The notes beneath the pieces are model-generated. The model was not told the origin of the DNA. It searched no databases and saw only the letters and a list, made by a program, of their open reading frames with translations. Both the position numbers and the translations under genes were made by a program. A stretch of DNA of 64,000 bases. Source: Archivesica marissinica (taxonomy: Eukaryota > Mollusca > Bivalvia > Venerida > Vesicomyidae). Of the stretch, positions 24,501 to 36,500 are shown piece by piece (the stretch's first letter is position 1; each line of letters begins with the position of its first letter). The stretch is taken from the NCBI GenBank assembly GCA_014843695.1, contig CM026393.1:5232961-5296960 (forward strand). The letters are read 5' to 3'.

Positions 24501-27500
24501 TCTATTTTATTACTGTGATATTTAATAAATCAGGAAATGTGTCAATATGTTTAGTATCTTCTGTTTTAATTGGCCCAAACCTTTCAATATCATCTAAGAA
24601 TCTTAACCTGTTCCGTATTTCTCCTCCAAACCTTCTGTATAACATATGTTTAGCCGCGTCATATGCCTCTGCAGAATGCCCTAACTCATATATTGCTCTA
24701 CGTGCATCACCCCCTGCACGTATTGTCGCAATAATTGTATTAAGATATTCTTTAGTTGCCGGAGCCTTGTCAATACATGCCACAAACGATCCATGACCAG
24801 CTGTCATACTTTCGTATTGAGAATGTTTTATTCTTGTCATGCATGATTTCGTTTTCATTTTCTATAACGCCAGACTTGATCTAAGGGAAGTAACTTTCTG
24901 TAGGTTAAAAAAAATGCATTCAATTACATACACAATTCGTGGTCCTCTCATTCAGTTACATAGTTACATACACAATTCGTGGTCTTCTCATTCAGTTACA
25001 TAGTTACATACACAATTCGTGGTCCTCTCATTCAGTTACATAGTTACATACACTATTCGTGGTCGTCTCATTCAGTTACATACACAATTCGTGGTCTTCT
25101 CATTCAGTTACATACACTATTCGTGGTCCTCTCATTCAGTTACATACATAATCCATGCTCCTCTCATTCAGTTAAATACACAATTCATGCTCCTCTCATT
25201 CAGTTACATACACAATTCATGCTTCTCTCATTCAGTTACATACACAATTCGTGGTCTTCTCATTCAGTTACATAAACAATTCATGGTCCTCTCATTCAAT
25301 TACACACACAATTCATGGTCCTCTCATTCAGTTACATATATAATTCATGCTCCTCTCATTCAGTTACATACACACTTCATGCTCCTCTCATTCAGTTACA
25401 TACATAATTCGTGGTCTTCTCATTCAGTTACATACACAATTCATGGTCTTCTCATTCAGTTACATACACAATTCGTGGTCCTCTCATTCAGTTACATACA
25501 CAATTCGTGGTCCTCTCATTCAGTTACATACACAATTCGTGGTCCTCTCATTCAGTTACATACACAATTCGTGGTCCTCTCATTCAGTTACATACACAAT
25601 TCATGGTCCTCTCATTCAGTTACATACACAATTCATGGTCCTCTCATTCAGTTACATACACAATTCATGTGCATCCCATTCAATTTGTGTTCCTTACTAT
25701 TCATATGTCTTTAAGTAACTTAGGTCGAATTCTCAAACACAACCATGAGTGCAACTTAGTAACTAGAACACAAACAACACGAACAGTCCGACCCAGAGCT
25801 ATCTTTATCACATAAATGTGCTTGTATTCAGTTTCCATACAACCATCACATCATTTATTATATGTGCACACGTATAATGAAATCTGGACGCATTCTAATT
25901 TGTTGAGACTATTATAATTTGTCAATTAAACCTTAAAGTATGCATATTTCTAGGTAAAATTGGTACATAACTATAACACAAACGATGATTTAAATGAAGT
26001 ATTAATATAATGCTTTTTAAAACGTAAATGTAAGTCTTGTTGAATATTGACGTCATGACATTTTAATGACCTCATGACAATATGCACCGACGCAATTTAA
26101 AAGTAGAAACGTTATTTTGTGCGAAAATATTATTCAAACGAGCGGTATCGTATACTCGTGGTAATTTCGTACCATATTTTATGGAGGTCGTTTTGGAACT
26201 TTTCAATTAAGCTCGCTAATAGTCTTTCCAAAACTCGTTTCATAAAATATGGCATAAAATCACCGCTCATGTATGGTACTATCTATCTTAATATCTGTCT
26301 GCTCTTTCTGATACGTTGTGCCAAGACATAGACAAAGATCGGTGATACACTAGATACTATATGTGCATCCTTGCCTAATGCTAGGTGGCACTGTCTCTTT
26401 TATTGCAGAGTTCCATTAGATGAGATAGTTGCAGGATGCAATAAAGACTGTGCTTGCAGCACAAAGTATTTCTCAGCATGTCATGCTGGATGTCAAGTCG
26501 TAACAAGCAATGAGGCTAATGAGGAGGTATACATCAACACTGTATTGTTCAATCATAATCTATATTATCATATTTTCTGTCTATGCAGTTTGCACGCCTA
26601 ATATTTGAAATATTTCGATAAACCCTAGTGCCAATTCGATGACTTGGTGTTAAAATGTTAAAACGTGATAATAATTGTTTTTTTGCACTTGGCATTGTCG
26701 GATATTGCAGTATATTACGAAATGTCTGGACTGGTTTCACATCTTAATACATATATCTTTCTTGGCACGTAGCTATTATAAGACCGTGACGGCATCTGAC
26801 CTGTAGATTGTCCAAAAAATAAAAGATCTAAACCCATAATTGCAATAAAAACTGTAATGGGTATGACAATGTTTGTTTCCACATACATTACACAACGTAA
26901 AGAGTCAATGTTATATCTCTGAAAATAACAATGGTGCAAATGAGGAGGTATAAATCAACACTGTATTGCTAGTCAATCATGATTAGGATTACCCTGTATT
27001 CTGTCTATGCAGTTTGCACGCCGAATATTTGAAATATTTCGATAAACCCTAGTGACAATTCGATGACTTAGTACTAAAACGTGATAATAATTGTTTCTTT
27101 GAACTTGGCATTGTCGGATATTATATTACAGAATATTACGACATGTCTGAACTGGTTTCACATCTTAATACATATATCTTTCTTGGCACGTAGCTATTAT
27201 AAGACCGTGACGGCATCTGACCTGTAGATTGTCCCAAAAAAATAAAAGATCTAAACCCCATAAAACTGTAATGGGTATGATAAAGCATGTGTTGTCACAT
27301 ACATTGCACAACGTAAAGAGTCAATATTATAACTCTGAAAATATAGATATTTGAATATACAAGGCGTAAATTTAAATGCGTCAGAGTGCACCATTGACGT
27401 ATAAACATGTTTATTATAAATTACCATAAACTACAACTATATGCATCTAACTTATGTAGCAGATAATTATGCATATTTTTATTACTAAGGTCCTTCTTAG

Positions 27501-30500
27501 AATTGTCTTATATATACCCCTAACATATATAGTGAACAAATAGTAGCATAGCCATATATATCATACTTGGAATAGGCAGCTAATAGTAACATAGCCATAT
27601 ATATCATACTTGGAATAGGCAGCTAATAGTAGCATAGCCATATATATCATACTTGGAATAGGCAGCTAATAGTAACATAGCCATATATATCATACTTGGA
27701 ATAGGCAGCTAATAGTAACATAGCCATATATATCATACTTGGAATAGGCAGCTAATAGTAACATAGCCATATATATCATACTTGGAATAGGCAGCTAATA
27801 GTAACATAGCCATATATATCATACTTGGAATAGGCAGCTAATAGTAACATAGCCATATATATCATACTTGGAATAGGCAGCTAATAGTAACATAGCCATA
27901 TATATCATACTTGGAATAGGCAGCTAATAGTAACATAGCCATATATATCATACTTGGAATAGGCAGCTAATAGTAACATAGCCATATATATCATACTTGG
28001 AATAGGCAGCTAATAGTAACATAGCCATATATATCATACTTGGAATAGGCAGCTAATAGTAGCATAGCCATATATATCATACTTGGAATAGGCAGCTAAT
28101 AGTAACATAGCCATATATATCATACTTGGAATAGGCAGCTAATAGTAACATAGCCATATATATCATACTTGGAATAGGCAGCTAATAGTAACATAGCCAT
28201 ATATATCATACTTGGAATAGGCAGCTAATAGTAACATAGCCATATATATCATACTTGGAATAGGCAGCTAATAGTAACATAGCCATATATATCATACTTG
28301 GAATAGGCAGCTAATAGTAACATAGCCATATATATCATACTTGGAATAGGCAGCTAATAGTACATAGCCATATATATCATACTTGGAATAGGCAGCTAAT
28401 AGTAACATAGCCATATATATCATACTTGGAATAGGCAGCTAATAGTAACATAGCCATATATATCATACTTGGAATAGGCAGCTAATAGTAACATAGCCAT
28501 ATATATCATACTTGGAATAGGCAGCTAATAGTAACATAGCCATATATATCATACTTGGATGGGTTAGTACATAGCCATATATTCATACTTGGAATAGGCA
28601 GCTAATAGTAACATAGCCATATATATCATACTTGGAATAGGCAGCTAATAGTAACATAGCCATATATATCATACTTGGAATAGGCAGCTAATAGTAACAT
28701 AGCCATATATATCATACTTGGAATAGGCAGCTAATAGTAACATAGCCATATATATCATACTTGGAATAGGCAGCTAATAGTAACATAGCCATATATATCA
28801 TACTTGGAATAGGCAGCTAATAGTAACATAGCCATATATATCATACTTGGAATAGGCAGCTAATAGTAACATAGCCATATATATCATACTTGGAATAGGC
28901 AGCTAATAGTAGCATAGCCATATATATCATACTTGGAATAGGCAGCTAATAGTAACATAGCCATATATATCATACTTGGAATAGGCAGCTAATAGTAGCA
29001 TAGCCATATATATCATACTTGGAATAGGCAGCTAATAGTAACATAGCCATATATATCATACTTGGAATAGGCAGCTAATAGTAACATAGCCATATATATC
29101 ATACTTGGAATAGGCAGCTAATAGTAACATAGCCATATATATCATACTTGGAATAGGCAGCTAATAGTAGCATAGCCATATATATCATACTTGGAATAGG
29201 CAGCTAATAGTAGCATAGCCATATATATCATACTTGGAATAGGCAGCTAATAGTAACATAGCCATATATATCATACTTGGAATAGGCAGCTAATAGTAGC
29301 ATAGCCATATATATCATACTTGGAATAGGCAGCTAATAGTAACATAGCCATATATATCATACTTGGAATAGGCAGCTAATAGTAACATAGCCATATATAT
29401 CATACTTGGAATAGGCAGCTAATAGTAACATAGCCATATATGGAGTACATAGCCAATATATCATACTTGGAATAGGCAGTAATAGTAACATAGCCATATA
29501 TATCATACTTGGAATAGGCAGCTAATAGTAGCATAGCCATATATATCATACTTGGAATAGGCAGCTAATAGTAACATAGCCATATATATCATACTTGGAA
29601 TAGGCAGCTAATAGTAACATAGCCATATATATCATACTTGGAATAGGCAGCTAATAGTAACATAGCCATATATATCATACTTGGAATAGGCAGCTAATAG
29701 TAACATAGCCATATATATCATACTTGGAATAGGCAGCTAATAGTAACATAGCCATATATATCATACTTGGAATAGGCAGCTAATAGTAGCATAGCCATAT
29801 ATATCATACTTGGAATAGGCAGCTAATAGTAGCATAGCCATATATATCATACTTGGAATAGGCAGCTAATAGTAACATAGCCATATATATCATACTTGGA
29901 ATAGGCAGCTAATAGTAACATAGCCATATATATCATACTTGGAATAGGCAGCTAATAGTAACATAGCCATATATATCATACTTGGAATAGGCAGCTGATA
30001 GTAACATAGCCATATATATCATACTTGGAATAGGCAGCTGATAGTAGCATAGCCATATATATCATACTTGGAATAGGCAGCTAATACACTGAACTACTTT
30101 AATTATTATAATCGTTTATTGCAGATCTTTTCTAACTGCACGTGTATAGCAGATACTTCGGTGACGATGAAGTCTGGCACGTGCGAATCAGGATGCACAC
30201 TCATGTATCTGTTTCTCGTGATGTTCTTTTTCACAACATTCTTCACTTATCTACCAAACGCACCATGCGATGCAGCTATTCTCAGGTCGGTATTCTGTTT
30301 TTGCAGGTCACATTTACTATTGATATGCAATAAAATATGATTAAACAAAATGTTTCATTGTATTCGGCTTGTCCGGTATACCAAAGCACACACCTATCGT
30401 ATTGTACGCCTACCTAATGCTTAGCTCTAACTTTGGTTTCAGGTGTATCCCCAAAGATCACAGAACCTACAGCATGGGTGTAAAATTGCTGTTCATCAGA

Positions 30501-33500
30501 TTATTAGGTAATTACTAACAGCTTAGACTGGGGTTCCTATGAGTGAGTATATATCTATGACATACTATAGCACACTATTGAGGTGTGATCACGAGGAAAC
30601 TACCCAGTCGACTATAACAATTCTCAATATATTAATTTATATTTCGGGTTTTACGCCTGCATCAGCATCAGTTTGGGCTATATCGCCGGCGGGCAGTTTA
30701 CCTAACATCACCTTTTATGGGCAGGCTCCAGCGGTTTACCGTTAACCAGTACTTGGGTGCACCAACCTCCGTAAGAAACTGCCAACCTTTTCATATAAAT
30801 GAGACACGGCCTGAGCGGGGCTCGAACCCGTGACCATCAGTGATGATAGGTTACAGTGGTATACATGTCAGCGACCTTAACCACTCGACCACGGATGCGG
30901 ACTTCTCAATATATAAATATGGTTGCAAACACATAGATTCACGTGGTCATGCACGAACTGTATATGGCATGTTTTCATTTCCGATTCTTTATATGTGAGT
31001 TATTGGTTCACGATCAAGTGAATATAAATTATCCACCATAATTAGTTTGAACATTATTTATTTCAGTATTTTATATGTATATGTAGTGGTAAATAGGGAG
31101 ACTTGTATTGTCTCGCTATAGATCTAACATTTATAGCGACACAGTAGAGTCTTAGCCTCAAGGAGTATGCGATTGTGGGCTCAAACCTCGACTTGTGCTT
31201 GGTTACTTGAATGGCGTCCGAAGTATTTATCGGGTCAATTCTTGACTATGCAGACTCTTACTTCGGTTGGATATCTGTATGTACGCTTGATGCCTGGATT
31301 TAACAGACGATACAGAGGGAGGAGTGTAGTTGTATATAGGTAGACTTGTACTGTCTCGCTGTAGAGTTATCATTAATATCGACGTGGTAGATTTGTCCTG
31401 TCTCGCTGTAGAGCTAGCAATAATATCGACGTGTTAGAGTGTTCGCATCCAGGTAATTGTGGATCAGGTGGGCGTCGATCAAAACGCCGAATTGGACTTG
31501 GAGTTACTTTATATACAAGAGAATTAACATTTTACAAATAAATTAACAGCAATAAAAATACTGAATGGGATTATATATGTTATATGTTTATTTATCGTCG
31601 CTACCGGTTGCCCATATGAGCGACGCCTCCTGAAGATATTAGTCGTTTTAGATTTTGGAGGATAGTGCATGATACAGAAATATCCATTACAGAGTCTCCT
31701 CTGGTTCTTTTGCGTGCACGATGTAAAGCATCGACACGATACCGCTGGTTAACGTCCCGTCTGAAAGACTGTTAATGTTTTTAGGGTCAGACGGGGATCG
31801 AACCTGCGATCCATGGATTATCAGTCCAGCATGTTACCATTGGAATACAGATCCGTCTGTGTACAATGTACAGTAGCATAATATATGCAACATTGAAATT
31901 ATTTCAACATTTTCAAAATAAACGCTAAACAATTTCAAAGTATTATGTAAACCACAATTTATGGTATTAATGGGTAAATAGTTTAGTATGTTAAATGGCA
32001 AATTGATTAACATTTACTTGAATATTTGAAAATAGTTCAAGAAAATACAATAAACAATTCTGAGCACAATAAGGAGAAGAAGAGATTAAGTAAAGGAATT
32101 ATAGTTGAATAAACTTGAAAACAACTGTTACGGCAATGGCGACACCATTTGGAAAGGAATCCGTATTGTGAACATTTTAGAAATCGTACATCTTCTCAGA
32201 ACCTTTCACTGCCAAACATGTATTCGTGAACAGCTGAAAGAAACTATCGGCGTTGGTTGCAAAATCCTTAGAATTGTCACCAAGAAGGAGTGTGCTTAAT
32301 TTCATACATGTGGACAGCTTGCCTCTTCTCTCTCCCTCAATGCCATGTATTCCATCTGGAGTTAATTCTCAAGAGCTATTAATCTAATGGTAGTACAAAC
32401 TTGTTTCAAAAATAAAGCACATTTTACTATATCAAATGCGTGTCGTACATCTATCAGAATAGTGTCCCAATTATCGAAAATATCAGGATGTCATCTACAA
32501 AACTATCTGCACAATATAAACCTGTCAATACTTTTCGAACTAGTCTACAAAGCGTAGCTGGTGCGGTCACTAACCCAAACGGCACAGCAATAAACACTCC
32601 GATATTTGAAATGACGTCATATCCCTTGCGTTATCGATAAGAGGAACTCGCCACTATTCCTTGGATAAATCGTTTTTTGAGAAGTACTTATACCTGGCCA
32701 ATTTCGAAAATATCTTATCGATATTTGGCAGGCATAGGCTCGGCATCACACACCGTGGCTTTGTTTGGTTGCCGGAAGTGGTACTCCTATCTTACTTCTA
32801 ATCAATATAGGAGATTGGTTAATAATGCCTACATACAATATTGCTTGTACATCACCATTAACAACCTCTCTGGAATGGAAGCATAAGTGACTCTTCAATC
32901 CTGTATAACATAATATCAAATCTGAATTATATAAGTTGTTTCCGGTATATGACTTAATGAGATTGGGAACTCTTTTATAATCTCATCTACAGTAAGTTAC
33001 AAACGTTAGCACCCATTAATGACGCATGTCCTAAATCTAATGGATATTCCGATGGGATTTCTAGTGACTCCTGATTATTCCTCCATAGTAGTAGCTGCGC
33101 AAACTGCGATGCTCCCATTTCACTACTGGGTCCATCTACTCTGTCAACATATTTGCATGGTTGACTTTACGGTCAATAGATACCCCATAGTCTAACTCAT
33201 TCCACAACTCTATCACTACCAAACTGACATTTCCATCTCAACAACAGCTTGTTGCGATCTACTGGAAGTAGCACCAGCATATTGCTGCTGCATTCCGTGA
33301 ATCTACGTACTCTAGCATTTCTATAATTGTAATAGTTCTTTTGTCTAAATGTCACCTCCTCATATATGTCATCACCATACCACACCTCTCTCAAAATACT
33401 AATATGTCCTCTGATTAGTCTTCAGTGCAACATTTCAAAGGTAGAAACGCCATTGCTCTCAGTAGTGTTGAACTTTTCTATATGCAAACAACGCTGCGTT

Positions 33501-36500
33501 TATAACTTGTCCCACTCCTTCGGTCTCTGACTAAACATTCTCCTCAACATTACGTACCGTTCGAATGTTTGTTTCCACATAGTCAGTTACATATCGGATG
33601 ATAAAGACTATTTGTATTTGTCTCAATGACAATAAACTATTAACTTCATTAATCAAAATGTAAACTGCACTCCATAATATGTCATCATTTCCTCCCTAAC
33701 TGCTAATCTACTAAATTAATGTAAAGCATATCGATCAAAGCCAATGTTACTCTCTCTTGTTTCAATACTAGGCAATGCTAATGCATCAGGATACCTGGTT
33801 GCATAGTCCACACTTACTGGAATGTGTCTATTTTTCTTGTCTGTCTTATGTTCCATGGGTCCTACAAAATCAACTCTATCATAGCCGTAGCTGACTTGGC
33901 CTTAACACTGCCTAATGCTGTAGGACATAGGGTTAAACAATATTAGCTAATGCCATACACGATCCTATGTTGGGCTCGTCATGTACATAACACGAGCTAT
34001 CTGATCGTGTAGACTCAACACCTACCACGACTATGGGCAGCTCTACTATTCCTATATGAACCACAGCTTCTCAGATTACATATAAGGTTATTACTTCCAT
34101 CATGGTTACCTCGAGAACCTCTAAATGAATACTTATAACTAATACCTACGTTATTGTTACCTCTATATGCTGACACCTCTCTAATTATTATGGAATTTAG
34201 CAGACGCCCAGGTGGACAATAGTTCGGGCTCTTCACAATGTATATCATCGTCAATAGCTGCTAGTCAGTTACCATTGCTATCCTTCCTTCTACAATTCAT
34301 TGACGTAAGATTCCCACTGCAGTACGAATATTTCCAATAAGTGTGGTTGCTACTCTGCTTGCTGCTAAGCTTTCTCTTCTCCGTGGTTTTACTTTTATTT
34401 ATCGTCGCTACCGGTTACCCATAAGAGCGATGCCTCCTGAAGAGATTAGTCATTTTACAGTTTTGGAGGATAGTGCATTGATACAGACAGAGACCTATTC
34501 CAGAATCTCCTCTGGTTCTTTTACGTACACAGGAAAGCAAAGCACCGACACGAGACCTCGGTTTAATGTCCCACCTGAAAGACTGTTAATTTTATTAGGG
34601 TCAGACGGGGGGATCGAACCTGCTATCCCTGGATTACCAGTCCAGCGTGTTACCACTGGACTACAGATCCGTCTGTCTCAGTTCTCTTCTCACTAACGAT
34701 CGTCCTATCTATAACCCTCCCATCTCTAATTAATCGTGCACATCATCCTCTATCATCTGCAAACAAATATGCATGTACCGACATTTACTCGGAATTCTCA
34801 ATCCTCTTCTCTCTCAAGTCTGTGAATATAACTCGTCAGTGGCAATCTGTGTATGCGCAACAATGTGGCTATACTTGTCACGAGTATGTCTACGGATACC
34901 CGTACTAACTATACCTCTACCATACCACGTTTTGATCAACCTATCCTGTCAATATACGTCAAGTTATGTTATATAGCTACCTTAAAGTACATCCGCATCA
35001 GTATATATAGTGCAGCAGATAGCTGAAACAATCTTTCAAAAGAGAAATGTCTAAGGAGTATATGTGCCAAATTTGGTGCTTGTATCACCATTTGAAAGAT
35101 TCCTCTGAACTATTATGGTATCTGCTTCACTAACAGGTAATTGTTTACATGGTCCCCTATGAATAGTTTACGATATCACTATGTATAGTGTACGATATCC
35201 CCAGATCATGTAACAACTCTACCGGTGATGCAATGGCGATTAATGCAAGGCAGATTAATTCTAGGACGATTCTTACACTGACAGTTTAAACTTAGACCCT
35301 ACCCCACTCAGCAACACGGATCATTATCCCATGATGCAACCCTAGAGCATATAGAAAGAATATGGGCAACTCTGCTATTCCTATAGAAAATATCTAACTG
35401 AATTAAACACCCAATCTGTTCAGTCAGTGCATCCATTGACGAGAAGACAAATCCCACTGTGTCACCAATGTGTATGTATACAAACTCTAAGTATATTTAC
35501 ACATTTATCATACATTTGAAATCTTATAACTATGCACGTATGATGTTGCAAATATTTCAAAAATTACATGTCCAATTGTAATGAAATATTGTACATTGTA
35601 AGAAGGATAAATTTGTCAGTATATAATCGGTTACATTTTAATTACTCATTTAAGAGTGTGCATTTATTTCCAATAAATTATCTGCACAAGCACATGCAAC
35701 CACATGCCGGAATGACAGCTCTCTCCTCAGTCAAGTGATATAATAGTCTTAGCTTAGCCCATTTTCATCACTATGCACCGAATAACTAATCATGACCTTT
35801 GCACTTGTGCAGGCGGTTCTGGTCCCATTGTCTTCATGTGTCAACAGTAATTATTACAATGTGGCCGATTTTGCACTGATGGACAAAGATGATCTGGATT
35901 AACCAGGCAGCATTCAGAGTGAGCTGCACTCAGAGATATGCTAGTGATGGGGGAGGATGAGGTGGGTGCAGCAACAGAATGCATCAGGCCAGCAGAGCCA
36001 CAACCGACACACCAATGCAGCAATCGTCTTGTATGTGTCCTAGTAAACATTCCCTGCTGAAGACCCTGTGTACCCTGTCCGTCACCTCCTGCAACGCTGA
36101 GCCTTCATTCAATGAGATAAAAGAATACAGAACTTCACTCAAACATGTGCAATGAGAGAGTGGCAGGTCCTTACTGCACATGTACACCGTTTTTCCAGTA
36201 GATGCACCAGCTAGTTCGCACGCCGACACCCAATGTGACTGGAAACTATTGTTATCAACATAAATAACCAAGCCGCTTGTGAACATCTTGAATGAAGAAG
36301 ACAAATCTGATTAGATTATACATGTATGACATTCACGTGTTTTTGTGTGGTTAATGACGAAGGCGTAGATTTTGATTTAATGCTGTTGTACTAGTACTGA
36401 GTATTTGCACATGCAAGCAGGACAGTTCTCATGTGAAGCCAACTATAAAACTGACATTTCAAACAAACCCCCATATTCTCAATTTTTACACCACAGTTAA

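Larger units (their letters stand above)
22680..24860 (-). pseudogene. BEL/Pao LTR-retrotransposon relic (gag and protease)
   Basis: On the minus strand, in order: a gag segment (24858-24502) with SAEAYDAAKHMLYRRFGG; a Cys/His zinc-knuckle region (24205-23852) with CFRCL-like spacing (LSFRCLTDNHRG, CTKTHNRLLH); and an aspartic protease (23522-23324) with VNVLMDDGSKKTYIN. After a SINE, the protease end resumes with LLIGLDYAGLHS at about 22790. Satellite sequence sits between the knuckle and protease parts. No LTRs or intact RT are seen. It lies antisense in OATP intron 8. Confidence 0.85.

Noticed and set aside
24979..25815. Open frames up to 231 codons rich in SFSYIHNS
   Set aside because: They translate the 32-bp satellite in several phases and have no non-repeat homology.
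27537..30087. CRISPR-like regular array
   Set aside because: Units follow each other without unique spacers; it is a plain 43-bp minisatellite in an animal intron.
35984..36304. 106-codon minus-strand frame
   Set aside because: No recognisable motif and no splice or repeat evidence; kept only as part of an unassigned intron.
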